Assembly (NCBI RefSeq): GCF_963678635.1
Contig: NC_087064.1
Coordinates: 61,497,548-61,561,547 of the forward strand
Source of the DNA: Symsagittifera roscoffensis
Lineage: Eukaryota > Xenacoelomorpha > Acoela > Convolutidae
Reading direction: 5' to 3'
DNA length: 64,000 nucleotides
In this document: piece by piece, positions 43,086-55,924 of the stretch
Numbering within the stretch: the first letter of the stretch is position 1
Layout: every line of letters begins with the position of its first letter
Translations under genes and position numbers: made by a program
Notes under the pieces: model-generated
The model's input: only the letters and a program-made list of their open reading frames with translations
The model's database searches: none
What the model was told of the DNA's origin: nothing

Positions 43086-43358
43086 AGTAATATTTCCTTC
43101 AGAGCCAATGGTGCTTTGCTTTTTGGCCAAATTGAGTACTTTGTCTTTTTTGAGGACAGTACAGGGAAGTACGCGTATGTGATTTTGTATTATCCTATCA
43201 GATACGGCCTGTCTGATGACAGCAACCTGAAATTCGAAAGCTTTGTCGAAGTCTGGTCAACAGAGCAAACGCAAAGGGAAATGAAAAAAGTGACTCTCAT
43301 AAAAAACAAAAATGAGAAATGGCTAGTGTTTGTTTTTAAATTGGTTAATAATATGTGA
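43086..43358 (+). pseudogene. Transposase-like C-terminal module, unit a
   Basis: A frame reading NGALLFGQIEYFVFFED, then STGKYAYVIL, a FVEVWSTEQTQ block and a KWLVFV ending, stop at 43356-43358. The pattern fits the C-terminal beta-rich domain that follows the D-Y-M-H region in the same proteins, so it probably belongs to the transposase remnant. An upstream stop in this frame (near 43073) and the small size show decay. Copies recur near 44800-45054, 45540-45740 and 47190-47442. Confidence 0.4.
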
Positions 43359-43851
43359 CTGCTTTGTCTAAATTAGTTACATTTTGTGGAACATAATTGC
43401 TTGCTTTTTTGAAGTTTCTGGTCAAATTTTTTCTACGGTTCGTTAAATTTTTCTGAAGGTGTCTGCTCATTTTCCTTTTTTCAAGTTGTGAGCTAGTGGA
43501 AACGGGAAGGAATATGATGAGTGCTTTGGTTTTTTTCCTGATCAGTGTCATGTAAATTTAATCAGCTATGCGCCACAGTTAAGATTTGAATGTACCCATG
43601 AGATGCATCCTGACACTTTCCTCAGAATTTGTATTGTTTTTTTTCAGTAAAAGAAAGTTCTCGCGAAAATTTTTCATGCCTCAAAAGTAATTTTCAACGC
43701 TTTATGGTAATTTTTTTTCGAAAAAGATGCTGCGCTAAGAAATTTTTTGAGTAAGTTATTAATAACTACTTCCAAAATATTCAGCTCCATTAAATGTCAA
43801 TCATAATCGGCAGTTGCAATTGCCTTATTTTAGTTTTATAAAAATTTCTAG

Positions 43852-44070
43852 ATGAAATCGATTATAAAAATTGGCGATTCGAACCTTCGCCGAAGCAGCT
43901 CTTCCATGAATGATAATAAATTGAACGATATGGGTAAGTAGTCTGAATTATAATGATTATTGTTTAAACGGTTGGTCAAATGACCAAGTTGAGTTTTTTT
44001 GTTCAGACCTGTAATTGACACCATTGGGGGACTTACCACTTTGAAGTGGCGGTTTCTGACCGAGTGACAG
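43852..44070 (+). pseudogene. SGNH-hydrolase-like 5' exon, unit a
   Basis: 43852-43933 reads from ATG with a GDSNLRR block-I motif (Gly-Asp-Ser) and ends in a GTAAGT donor. A second piece starts after TTCAG at 44007 with PVIDT and a GGLTTLKW block. The phases do not match (1 against 2). The piece is truncated by the junction with unit b. Confidence 0.5.
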
Positions 44071-44082
44071 TTCCTGTTGAGT

Positions 44083-45428
44083 TATTTATCTCAGCACGGT
44101 CGCGAGCCAAGAGAATACCCTAAGCGTCGCAGTTCAGAACGAATAAGTACTTGAATTATTTGTTCTTCCTTGCGCCAATTGTTTTTCAATAACTTGCTCA
44201 TTGAATTTTCAGAGAAGGCTGTTGATATTTTCGGTGACAAGAAATGTGAACAAATTAACATTCATTGCTTACAGCATTTACCAAATCAAGTGCTGCGCAC
44301 TTGATTTGCTAAAAGCTGCAAGCAAGGAATGTTAATATTTTAACAATTCTTGTCACCGAAAGTATCAACGGCATCCTCTGAAAACTTAATGAGTAACTTT
44401 TCTACCACAGTTTTTTTTTCTTGTTGAGTTTCCATTTTCTGTTATCTGTTTAATATGTCTGCAATGTCTTTCGAATCAGCCCATGCTTTTCCCGCCCATT
44501 TTGCATCTGGCTCACACGAGTTTTGTCAAATCTTTGCAGACGTTACCTGGAGTATCATCAACTCCTTCAGGCTTAAATAGAAGAATACGATGCGACCGAC
44601 TTGGCAGAATTTTGGACTTTTCGAAATCATTCCCTTCAACTTAAAGAAATTCCAACTGACTTACTTGAAACTGTTCATGTTTTAACTGCTCGTAATCTCT
44701 AACAGAACGTGGTGATTAAGTCTCGCTGCAAACTGGCCCGTTGGTTTTTCGAGAGTCTACAAAGGAAACCCGTGAGAAAAAAATAGTAATATTTCCTTCA
44801 GAGCCAATGGTGCTTTGCTTTTTGGCCAAATTGAGTACTTTGTCTTTTTGAGGACAGTACAGGGAAGTACGCGTATGTGATTTTGTATTATCCTATCAGA
44901 TACGGCCTGTCTGATGACAACAACCTGAAATTCGAAAGCTTTGTCGAAGTCTGATCAACAGAGCAAACGCAATGGGAAATGAAAAAAGTGACCCTCATAA
45001 AAACAAAACTGAGAAATGGCTAGTGTTTGTTTCTAAATTGGTTAATAATAAGTGACTGCTTTGTCTAAATTAGTTACGTTTTGTGGACCATAATTGCTTG
45101 CTTTCTTGAAGTTTCTGGTCAAATTTTTTCTACGGTTCGTTAAATTTTTCTGAAGGTGGCTGCTCATTTTCCTTTTTTCAAGTTGTGAGCTAGTGGAAAC
45201 GGGAATGAACTTGATGAGTGCTTTAGTTTTTTTTCCTGATTAGTGTCATGTAAATTTAATCAGCTATGCGCCACGGTTAAGAGTTGAATGTACCCATGAG
45301 ATGCATCCTAAGACTTTCTTCAAAATTTGTATTGTTTTGTTCAGTAAAATAAAGTTCTTGCGCAAACTTTTCATGCCTCAAAAGTAATTTTCAACTCTTA
45401 ATGGTAGTTTTTTTTCGTAGTTTTTTTT
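44083..45428 (+). repeat. Tandem family 1, unit b
   Basis: Palindrome, transposase-like C-terminal module and trailing sequence; ends at a T-rich junction near 45428 before the SGNH-like exon. Confidence 0.65.
44224..44366. repeat. Long palindrome, copy b
   Basis: Same palindrome as at 42529, with a nearly perfect centre AAATCAAGTGC-TGC-GCACTTGATTT. Confidence 0.75.
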
Positions 45429-46466
45429 CATAATCTATAACAGAACGTGGTCATTAAGTCTCGCTGCAAACTGGCCCGTTGGTTTTTCGAGAGTCTACAA
45501 AGGAAACCCGTAAGGGAAAAATAGTAATATTTCCTTCAGAGGTACAGGGAAGTACGCGTATGTGATTTTGTATTATCCTATCAGATACGGCCTGTCTGAT
45601 GACAGCAACCTGAAATTCGAAAGCTTTGTCGAAGTCTGGTCAACAGAGCAAACGCAAAGGGAAATGAAAAAAGTGACCTCCATAGAAAACAAAACTGAGA
45701 AATGGCTAGTATTTGTTTCTAAATTGGTTAATAATAAGTGACTGCTTTGTCTAAATTAGTTACGTTTTGTGGACCATAATTGCTTGCTTTTTTGAAGTTT
45801 CTGGTCAAATTTTTTCTACGGTTCGTTAAATTTTTCTGACGGTGTCTGCTCATTTTCCTTTTTTCAAATTGTGAGCTAGTGGAAACGGGAAGGAACATGA
45901 TGAGTGCTTTGGTTTTTTTTCCTGATCAGTGTCATGTAAATTTAATCAGCTATGCGCCACAGTTAAGATTTGAATGTACCCATGAGATGCATCCTGACAC
46001 TTTCTTCAGAATTTGTATTTTTTTTTTTCAGTAAAAGAAAGTTCTCGCGGAAATTTTTCATGCCTCAAAAGTAATTTTCAACGCTTTATGGTAATTTTTT
46101 TTCGAAAAAGATGCTGCGCTAAGAAATTTTTTGAGTAAGTTATTAATAACTACTTCCAAAATATTCTTGTGCATTAAATGTCAATCATAATCGGCAGTTG
46201 CAATTGCCTTATTTTAGTTTTATAAAAGTTTCTAGATGAAATCGATTATAAAAATTGGCGATTCGAACCTTCGCCGAAGCAGCTCTTCCATGAATGATAA
46301 TAAATTGAACGATATAGGTTAGTGGTCTGAATTATAATGATTATTGTTTAAACGGTTGGTCAAATGACCAAATTGAGTTTTTTTGTTCAGACCTGTAATT
46401 GACACCCTTGGGGGACTTACCACTTTGAAGTGGCGGTTTCTGACCAAGTGACAGTTCCTGTTGAGT
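45429..46466 (+). repeat. Tandem family 1, unit c
   Basis: Starts inside the unit (CATAATCTATAACAG), has a deletion in the C-terminal module (junction near 45541), and carries an SGNH-like exon at 46236-46317 with GDSNLRR; the donor is GTTAGT. Confidence 0.65.
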
Positions 46467-47617
46467 TATTTATCTCAGCACGGTCGCGAGCCAAGAGTTT
46501 TATCCTAAGCGTCGCAGTTCAGAACGAATAAGTACTTGAATTATTTGTTCTTCCTTGTGCCAATTGTTTTTCATTAACTTACTCATTGAATTTTCAGAGA
46601 AGGCTGTTGATATTTTCGGTGACAAGAAATGTGAACAAATTAACATTCATTGCTTACAGCATTTACCAAATCAAGTGCTGCGCACTTGATTTGCTAAAAG
46701 CTGCAAGCAAGGAATGTTAATATTTTTACATTTCTTGTCACCGAAAATATCAACGGCATCCTCTGAAAACTTAATGATTAACTTTTCTACCACAGTTTTT
46801 TTTTCTTGTTGAGTTCCCATTTTCGGTTATCTGTTTAATATGTCTGCAATGTCTTTCGAATCAGCCCATGCTTTTCCCACCCATTTTGCATCTGGCTCAC
46901 ACGAGTTTTGTCAAATTCTTTGCAGACGTTACCTGGAGTATCATCAACTCCTTCAGCCTTAAATTGAAGAATACGATGCGACCGACTTGGTAGAATTTTG
47001 GACTTTTCGAAATCATTCCCTTCAACTTAAAGAAATTCCAACTGACTTACTTGAAACTGTTCATGTTTTAACTGCTCGTAATCTCTAACAGAACGTGGTG
47101 ATAAAGTCTCGCTGCAAACTGGCCCGTTGGTTTTTCGAGAGTCTACAAAGGAAACCCGTGAGAAAAAAAATAGTAAAATTTCCTTCAGAGCCAATGGTGC
47201 TTTGCTTTTTGGCCAAATTGAGTACTTTGTTTTTTTGAGGACAGTACAGGGAAGTACGCGTATGTGCTTTTGTATTATCCTATCAGATACGGCCTGTCTG
47301 ATGACAACAACCTGAAATTCGAAAGCTTTGTCGAAGTCTGGTCAACAGAGCAAACGCAATGGGAAATGAAAAAAGTGACCCTCATAAAAAACAAAAATGA
47401 GAAATGGCTAGTGTTTGTTTCTAAATTGGTTAATAATAAGTGACTGCTTTGTCTAAATTAGTTACGTTTTGTGGACCATAATTGGTTGCTTTTTTGAAGT
47501 TTCTGGTCAAAATTTTTCTACGGTTCGTTAAATTTTTCTGAGGGTGTCTGCTCATTTTCCTTTTTTCAAGTTGTGAGCTAGTGGAAACGGGAAGGAACAT
47601 GATGAGTGCTTTAGTGA
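46467..47617 (+). repeat. Tandem family 1, unit d
   Basis: Palindrome at 46606-46750 and C-terminal module to about 47442. It ends at the junction with the 3.3-kb family. Confidence 0.65.
46606..46750. repeat. Long palindrome, copy d
   Basis: Near-perfect copy of the palindrome at 44224. Confidence 0.75.
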
Positions 47618-47627
47618 TGAGTCCACC

Positions 47628-50600
47628 GAGCTATCCCTATTATTATTATGATCTCGGATCAACCGTACAATATCTCCCCCACCCCCTAAGTGACCTACCG
47701 TGAAATGCCTTCCCCAAGCATGTATTAAATCTGAAAAAAATGCTCTATAAAATAGACTTTTCACGCAATCGTGCAAATTAATTTGTTTCTAAAATTTTTG
47801 TGTGCGCGATTGCATTTGTATAATGTTATTTGTTTAGATTAAGGTTCAATCTCAATGTTTTCAGAAAAGCGGTTAATTTTGAATAAATCTAGGCTATTCT
47901 CAACGTTAGTTCAAGAAAACCTCATACTTTCTCCCCCTAAATCGACTTATAGGAAATTTTTTAGGTTGATCCTTTCCGACTTTCATAAAAAAGTAACAGA
48001 ATAATTGTGCTCGGGTTTTTTCTTCAGCCAAATTTCGAATTTTTAACTAGCTTATTTTGAAACGGGAAGGAACATGAGTGCTTTAGTTTTTTTCCTGATT
48101 AGTGTCATGTAAATTTAATCAGCTATGCGCCACAGTTAAGAGTTGAATGTACCCATGAGATGCATCCTAAGACTTTCTTCAGAATTTGTATTGTTTTGTT
48201 CAGTAAAATAAAGTTCTTGCGCAAACTTTTCATGCCTCAAAAGTAATTTTCAACTCTTAATGGTAGTTTTTTTTCGAAAAAGATGCTGCGCTAAGAAATT
48301 TTATGAGTAAGTTATTAATAACTACTTCCAAAAACTTCTTGTCCAATAAATGTCAATCATAATCAGCAGTTGCAATTGCCTTATTTTAGTTTTATAAAAA
48401 TTTCAAGATGAAATCGATTATAAAAATTGGCAATTCGAACGTTCGCCGAAGCAGCTCTTTCATGAATGATAATAAATTGAACGATATGGGTAAGTGGTCT
48501 GAATTATAATGATTATTGTTTAAACGGTTGGTCAAATGACCAAATTGAGTTTTTTTGTTCAGACCTGTAATTGACGCCCTTGGGGGACGTACCACTTTGA
48601 AGTGGCGGTTTCTGACCGAGTAGGTCAATCACTACGAATGTGTCCTTGTAATTGTCGGCAACAACAACATAAACAGCAAAACGGGCGAAGAAATTCTTCA
48701 TGATACGAAAATGTTTAAAAGTTCCTTAAGCAAAGTTGTTAATTTCGAAAGTTGCGGGTTTCGCTTCGGCGATACTACCCAAGGCAGTTCAATCACCTTG
48801 AAAATAAATGAGAAAATCCGTTCAAACTGTTCAACAACAAACTTAGAGAGCTTTTTCCAAAAAAAAATGTGCATCGCCTGCGTCTCCCAAATTGGAAGAC
48901 TTTCTTCTAGAAGATGGTGCACATCTGATTACTCTTGGGCAACAGCACATGTCGCAATTCGAACTGAAATGGTGCAAATTTTTCTATAATTTCAGCTGAA
49001 ATTTTTATTGAAACAGGTTCTCGTTTCCGTTTTTCAAATAGATTCTATCTTTCAACGCCGTTTTACTTTGAGCAAGACGATATCATTCAAGCGCGATATC
49101 AAACGTTAACGGAAAGTATTATTTAAGCTATAAAAAAAGTAAGTTTGGTGCAAGCCATTCTAATAATAGCCGACGTACAGTAAAACAAACCCCAAGTTGG
49201 AACTTAAGGTCTTTTTAGTGCTCGATTAGTTGACATTTAATGTAGCCTTGTTTTTTGAGCTAAAATTTCTTGATCTTCTTTTGTTCATGTGCTTTTGATA
49301 CAGCTGGCAAAGTTCTTTTGAAACAGCTGTCAAAAATTTTCAAAAAATTGTGCAAGTTTTAATTGTTCTTTTTTTGCTGATTTGCGTGCTGGAAGTTTTC
49401 CAAAGAAGATGCTACAAATTCTATAATCTATAATCTAACTCGATTCTATAATCTAACTCGATTCCCTTAAAGCGCTAGATCAAGTGAAGGTAGGTCACGT
49501 TGTACTCAAAGTTTTTTTAATGAATCGTTTTCAAGCTATGATCTAACGTGCATTTGAAGATCAGTCTGTCAATTTTCCTAAAGAAAATTGTATAAGTTTC
49601 GTTCGTGATTTATCATTGATCAGTTTTGAATTCTCGAAAAAATTTGTGACACATCATTTTTTTATATCAACTAAAAAAGGTGGAAGCACTGCAATCAATC
49701 CGATAAGTTTTCTGTTCTCTTTTATTTGATGTTTAAATGATTGCCGTAAATGCGCCAGAATAAGTAGAAAACATTCAAATGTTCTTTGATAGACCGCAGA
49801 GTGTCCTTATTGCTTGTTGATCTTGAAGAAAGAGATAGTGCGTATCAAAACGCTTATTGAGAAATCTCAAATGGTTTCGTTTCAGTTTTTAAATAAAATA
49901 TATTGTTGACGCCCTTTTTCTTTGAGCAAGATATTTCCAACTAAGCACGGTATCAAAGGTTAAAGGACCGAGAAAGTGGAAAATCTGGGAAAAATCTGTG
50001 CAGACTTATTAAGAGAAAAATAAGTTAAGAGCTAAATGTAAAAGTAAAGTTTGATTCTAGTCATTCTTTTTGGGAAAGTTTGGTGCAAGCCATTGTATTT
50101 GTTGAAGTTTGGTGCAAGCCATTCATTTAATAGCCGGTGTTCTCTAATACAAACCCTTAGTTGCAATTCAAGTTATGTTTGGTGGTTCTACTACTGACAC
50201 TTCATCTCATTCCTACTATCTTTTCAAGATTCATCGGTAAAATAGTGATAAGAAACTAAAGAGAAAATGTTTTTATTTCGAAACAAATAACTGACATTGG
50301 TAACAGTTTTTCTGAAAAGTTAATCGAAGAAATTCGCATATATCATCATTTATTATCAATTAAGAATAGATTAATTAGCTACAAACACCAGTCATTTTCT
50401 TTGAATTAAATTCGGATTTTATAGCTTAGAAAAATAATATCATTAGACTCCATTATTTATAGAATCTTTTTGTAATTTTACAAAGACTGACTAGGAAAAT
50501 CCAATATAATCGATTATTATCCATGCAAATTCAGTGTCGGATAATAACAAAAAAAAAGTAAGTCGTACGTAATTTAGGTTACTTGATCAAGTTTATTTTT

Positions 50601-50943
50601 GAACTTCGGTAAAAAAAATTCTAGATAAAGGAAAAACAAAAACAAACTGAAAAAGAACAAGTTTTAAATACTTTCATTGCACTTTAAAATTTTCCTTTAA
50701 ATAATGTGCATCTACTAAACAATCAACCCCTCCCACTTATGGCATTTTCATTAGAATCTCCACCCCTATGAAAAAACACAGTAAATTGGCACAGAGCTTT
50801 CTATTGCAAATTCTAATTTTGCTGCATTGTTATTGGTCGGAAATTCGACAATTTTAATCTACCTAACAATCTGCATCCCTTTCTTGAAAGAAGGGAGATT
50901 AACAAAGTCGATCTGATATTTTATGCTCGTACTCACACCCACT
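47628..50943 (+). repeat. Tandem family 2 unit, copy 1 (3316 bp)
   Basis: Begins GAGCTATCCCTATTATT. It contains the end of the family-1 unit (48059-48620), two SGNH-like pieces and ~2 kb of non-coding sequence. The repeat GTTTGGTGCAAGCCATT occurs three times (49144, 50079, 50106). Confidence 0.8.
48408..48989 (+). pseudogene. SGNH-hydrolase-like coding pieces, family 2 copy 1
   Basis: 48408-48489 is the first piece, but block I reads GNS instead of GDS. The second piece, 48563-48989, is one frame interrupted by a TAG at 48621-48623. It includes the GGRTTLKW block, a hydrophobic strand followed by VGNNNIN (block III G-x-N-D with Asp replaced by Asn), and a cysteine-rich tail. SGNH hydrolases are esterases/lipases and also occur inside some retrotransposon ORF1 proteins. 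Two conserved acidic positions are replaced and a stop is present, so this looks non-functional. Confidence 0.5.
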
Positions 50944-50985
50944 GAGCTATCCCTATTATTATTATGATCTCGGATCAACCGTACA
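50900..50985 (-). repeat. tRNA-like A-box segment at the family 2 junction
   Basis: On the minus strand the junction reads GGGATAGCTCAGTGGGTGTG, a good tRNA A box. A clear B box is not found downstream. The same segment recurs at the copy 2/3 junction (54236-54315), while at 47628 only half remains. A tRNA-derived SINE may have seeded the duplication. Confidence 0.4.
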
Positions 50986-53900
50986 ATATCCCCCCCCCCC
51001 CTAAGTGACCTACCGTGAAATGCCTTCCCCAAGCATGTATTAAATCTGAAAAAAATGCTCTTTAAAATAGACTTTTCACGCAATCGAGCAAATTAATTTG
51101 TTTCTAAAATTTTTGTGTCCGCGATTGCATTTGCATAATGTTATTTGTTTAGATTAAGGTTCAATCTCAATGTTTTCAGAAAAGCGGTTAGTTTTGAATA
51201 AATCTAGGCTATTCTCAACGTTAGTTCAAGAAAACCTCATACTTTCTCCCCCTAAATCGACTTATAGGAAATTTTTTTGGTTGATCCCTTCCGGCTTTCA
51301 TAAAAAAGTAACGGAATAATTGTGCTCGGGTTTTTTCTTCAGCCAAATTTCGAATTTTTAACTAGCTTATTTTGAAACGGGAAGGAACATGATGAGTGCT
51401 TTAGTTTTTTTCCTGATTAGTGTCATGTAAATTTAATCAGCTATGCGCCACAGTTAAGAGTTGAATGTACCCATGAGATGCATCCTAAGACTTTCTTCAG
51501 AATTTGTATTGTTTTGTTCAGTAAAATAAAGTTCTTGCGCAAACTTTTCATGCCTCAAAAGTAATTTTCAACTCTTAATGGTAGTTTTTTTTCGAAAAAG
51601 ATGCTGCGCTAAGAAATTTTATGAGTAAGTTATTAATAACTACTTCCAAAAACTTCTTGTCCAATAAATGTCAATCATAATCAGCAGTTGCAATTGCCTT
51701 ATTTTAGTTTTATAAAAGTTTCAAGATGAAATCGATTATAAAAATTGGCAATTCGAACCTTCGCCGAAGCAGCTCTTTCATGAATGATAATAAATTGAAC
51801 GATATGGGTAAGTGGTCTGAATTATAATGATTATTGTTCAAACGGTTGGTCAAATGACCAAATTGAGTTTTTTTGTTCAGACCTGTAATTGACGCCCTTG
51901 GGGGACGTACCACTTTGAAGTGGCGGTTTCTGACCGAGTAGGTCAATCACTACGAATGTGTCCTTGTAATTGTCGGCAACAACAACATAAACAGCAAAAC
52001 GGGCGAAGAAATTCTTCATGATACGAAAATGTTTAAAAGTTCCTTAAGCAAAGTTGTTAATTTCGAAAGTTGCGGGTTTCGCTTCGGCGATACTACCCAA
52101 TGCAGTTCAATCACCTTGAAAATAAATGAGAAAATCCGTTCAAACTGTTCAACAACAAACTTAGAGAGCTTTTTCCAAAAAAAAATGTGCATCGCCTGCG
52201 TCTCCCAAATTGGAAGACTTTCTTCTAGAAGATGGTGCACATCTGATTACTCTTGGGCAACAGCACATGTCGCAATTCGAACTGAAATGGTGCAAATTTT
52301 TCTATAATTTCAGCTGAAATTTTTATTGAAACAGGTTCTCGTTTCCGTTTTTCAAATAGATTCAATCTTTCAACGCCGTTTTACTTTGAGCAAGACGATA
52401 TCATTAAGCGCGATATCAAACGTTAACGGATCGGAAAGGATTTTCGAGACATGATAACTGGAAAGTATTATTTAAGCTATAAAAAAAGTAAGTTTGGTGC
52501 AAGCCATTCTAATAATAGCCGACGTACAGTAAAACAAACCCCAAGTTGGAATTTAAGGTCTTTTTAGTGCTCGATTAGTTGACATTTAATGTAGCCTTAA
52601 TTTTTGAGCTAAAATTTCTTGATCTTCTTTTGTTCATGTGCTTTTGATACAGCTGGCAAAGTTCTTTTGAAACAGCTGTCAAAAATTTTCAAAAAATTGT
52701 GCAAGTTTTAATTGTTCTTTTTTTGCTGATTTGCGTGCTGGAAGTTTTCCAAAGAAGATGCTACAAATTCTATAATCTATAATCTAACTCGATTCTATAA
52801 TCTAACTCGATTTCCCTTAAAGCGCTAGATCAAGTGAAGGTAGGTCACGTTGTACTCAAAGTTTTTTTAATGAATCGTTTTCAAGCTATGATCTAACGTG
52901 CATTTGAAGATTAGTCTGTCAATTTTCCTAAAGAAAATTGTATAAGTTTCGTTCGTGATTTATCATTGATCAGTTTTGAATTCTCGAAAAAATTTGTGAC
53001 ACATCATTTTTTTATATCGACTAAAAAAGGTGGAAGCACTGCAATCAATCCGATAAGTTTTCTGTTCTCTTTTATTTGATGTTTAAATGATTGCCGTAAA
53101 TGCGCCAGAATAAGTAGAAAACATTCAAATGTTCTTTGATAGACCGCAGAGTGTCCTTATTGCTTGTTGATCTTGAAGAAAGAGATAGTGCGTATCAAAA
53201 CGCTTATTGAGAAATCTCAAATGGTTTCGTTTCATTTTTAAAATAAAATATATTGTTGACGCCCTTTTTCTTTGAGCAAGATATTTCCAACTAAGCACGG
53301 TATCAAAGGTTAAAGGACCGAGAAAGTGGAAAATCTGGGAAAAATCTGTGCAGACTTATTAAGAGAAAATTAAGTTAAGAGCTAAATGTAAAAGTAAAGT
53401 TTGATTCTAGTCATTCTTTTTGGGAAAGTTTGGTGCAAGCCATTGTATTTGTTGAAGTTTGGTGCAAGCCATTCATTTAATAGCCGGTGTTCTCTAATAC
53501 AAACCCTTAGTTGCAATTCAAGTTATGTTTGGTGGTTCTACTACTGACACTTCATCTCATTCCTACTATCTTTTCAAGATTAATCGGTAAAATTGTGATA
53601 AGAAACTAAAGAGAAAATGTTTTTATTTCGAAACAAATAACTGACATTGGTAACAGTTTTTCTGAAAAGTTAATCGAAGAAATTCGCATATATAATCATT
53701 TATTATCAATTAAGAATGGATTTATTAGCTACAAACACCAGTCATTTTCTTTGAATTAAATTCGGATTTTATAGCTTAGAAAAATAATATCATTAGACTC
53801 CATTTTTTATAGAATCTTTTTGTAATTTTACAAAGACTGACTAGGAAAATCCAATATAATCGATTATTATCCATGCAAATTCAGTGTCGGATATTAACAA

Positions 53901-54279
53901 AAAAAAGTAAGTCGTACGTAATTTAAGTTTATTTTTGAACTTCGGTAAAAAAAATTCTAGATAAAGGAAAAACAAAAACAAACTGAAAAAGAACAAGTTT
54001 TAAATACTTTCATTGCACTTGAAAATTTTCCTTTAAATAATGTGGATCTACTAAACAATCAACCCCTCCCACTTATGGCATTTTCATTAGAATCTCCACC
54101 CCTATGAAAAAACACAGTAAATTGGCACAGAGCTTTCTATTGCAAATTCTAATTTTGCTGCATTGTTATTGGTCGGAAATTCGACAATTTTAATCTACCT
54201 AACAATCTGCACCCCTTTCTTGAAAGAAGGGAGATTAATAAAGTCGATCTGATATTTTATCCTCGTACTCACACCCACT
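50944..54279 (+). repeat. Tandem family 2 unit, copy 2 (3336 bp)
   Basis: Head-to-tail copy of 47628-50943. Differences include variable poly-C length at the start (10 here; a longer run in copy 3) and small indels. Confidence 0.8.
51726..52307 (+). pseudogene. SGNH-hydrolase-like coding pieces, family 2 copy 2
   Basis: Same structure as 48408-48989: GNS block I, TAG at 51939-51941, then an open frame to 52307. A few amino-acid differences only. The shared TAG and GNS show that the defects predate the duplication. Confidence 0.5.
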
Positions 54280-54957
54280 GAGCTATCCCTATTATTATTA
54301 TGATCTCGGATCAACCGTACAATATCCCCCCCCCCCCCCCCTAAGTGACCTACCGTGAAATGCCTTCCCCAAGCATGTATTAAATCTGAAAAAAATGCTC
54401 TATAAAATAGACTTTTCACGCAATCGAGCAAATTAATTTGTTTCTAAAATTTTTGTGTGCGCGATTGCATTTGTATAATGTTAATTGTTTAGATTAAGGT
54501 TCAATCTCAATGTTTTCAGAAAAGCGGTTAATTTTGAATAAATCTAGGCTATTCTCAACGTTAGTTCAAGAAAACCTCATACTTTCTCCCCCTAAATCGA
54601 CTTATAGGAAATTTTTTAGGTTGATCCCTTCCGACTTTCATAAAAAAGTAACGGAATAATTGTGCTCGGGTTTTTTCTTTAGCCAAATTTCGAATTTTTA
54701 ACTAGCTTATTTTGAAACGGGAAGGAACATGATGAGTGCTTTAGTTTTTTCCTGATTAGTGTCATGTAAATTTAATCAGCTATGCGCCACAGTTAAGAGT
54801 TGAATGTACCCATGAGATGCATCCTAAGACTTTCTTCAGAATTTGTATTGTTTTGTTCAGTAAAATAAAGTTCTTGCGCAAACTTTTCATGCCTCAAAAG
54901 TAATTTTCAACTCTTAATGGTAGTTTTTTTCGAAAAAGATGCTGCGCTAAGAAATTT
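54280..54957 (+). repeat. Tandem family 2 unit, copy 3 (partial)
   Basis: Matches the start of the unit, then jumps near 54957 to sequence matching the 3' part of the unit (ACAGTTTTTCTGAAAAG, as at 53656), which ends near 55087. Confidence 0.7.
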
Positions 54958-55087
54958 GACAGTTTTTCTGAAAAGTTAATCGAAGAAATTTGCATATATA
55001 ATCATTTATTATCAATTAAGAATGGATTAATTAGCTACAAACACCAGTCATTTTCTTTGAATTAAATTCGGATTTTATAGCTTAGAA

Positions 55088-55920
55088 ATGCTTGACAAAT
55101 ACGTCAAAACTTTTTTAGTTTTCAAGTCAATATTCTTCCTTTTTTTTAATTTCAAAATTTTATTAAACAATTTCTCAACAACTAGAGGTTGTTAAAAAGT
55201 GTTCTATATACCAGAAAAAATCCCAGTTTGAGATCTTTCTAGCCGTATGTGTAGATTTATAAATATACATAAGGGAAATTTGATATTTTTGCGTTTTTTC
55301 CGAGAAACTGCCAAAAAGGCTGTTTTCTGGATACCCGACAAAACGGATAACTGCTTAAACAATTCCCAATGAATTCGCTTTTCTTGTACCTCATTCAAAA
55401 ACCACGCTTCGAGAAAAATCCAATTATGTATAAATCTTCATATCTTATTCTTAGAAAATCCCAGAAACTAGAAACTTTCATGCTGAAGTCTCGAAAAAAT
55501 CACTTTTTTTCATTGATTTTTCTGATTTTGTTTTCATTCTAGCTTTAAACTAGCATTTCTTCTTTCTGTGAAGTAACTTATAACAAATATCAACCTAGTT
55601 TAGGAAAAATCAGAATCAAAATCTATTCAAAATACTTCAAAATCAGTCAAATTTTTTTTAGTTTTCAAGTCAATTTTTTTCCTTTTTTTTTAAATTCAAA
55701 ATTTCGAGAAACAATTTCTCAACAACTAGAGGTTGTTAAAAATTGTTCTATATACCAAAAAAAAAGCCCAGCAAAAGTTCTTTCTGCCCGTATGCAAAAC
55801 ATTATTAATCTACTTTTGGAACTTTTATATTTCCAAAGGCTCAGAGGTGTCAATGTTGTGAAGTTACGTAAAATAATGAATCCTGAAAACTAGCTGGCCA
55901 TATTTGGGGACTGAATCCTT
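55088..55920. other. Non-coding region with a diverged direct repeat
   Basis: 55110-55215 (TTTTAGTTTTCAAGTCAA ... CAACTAGAGGTTGTTAAAAA ... TCTATATACCA) recurs at 55650-55765. No coding sequence is seen. Confidence 0.5.
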
Positions 55921-55924
55921 TCAG

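Larger units (their letters stand above)
42379..44082 (+). repeat. Tandem family 1, unit a
   Basis: First of four related units (a 42379, b 44083, c 45429, d 46467), sharing a transposase-tail segment, a palindrome, a C-terminal module and an SGNH-like exon. Unit c lacks the 5' portion with the palindrome and unit d lacks the SGNH-like exon. Confidence 0.7.

Noticed and set aside
43060-43102. A possible 30-nt intron (GTAAGG...TTCAG) inside the transposase-like module
   Set aside because: Removing it does not restore the frame, and in the 47.1-kb copy the sequence reads through. A frameshift in a decayed copy is simpler.
48513-48922. Minus-strand ORFs 48513-48701 and 48698-48922 (and the copies near 51831-52240)
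   Set aside because: They are opposite the SGNH-like plus-strand frame, which explains the sequence better (GGRTTLKW and VGNNNIN blocks).
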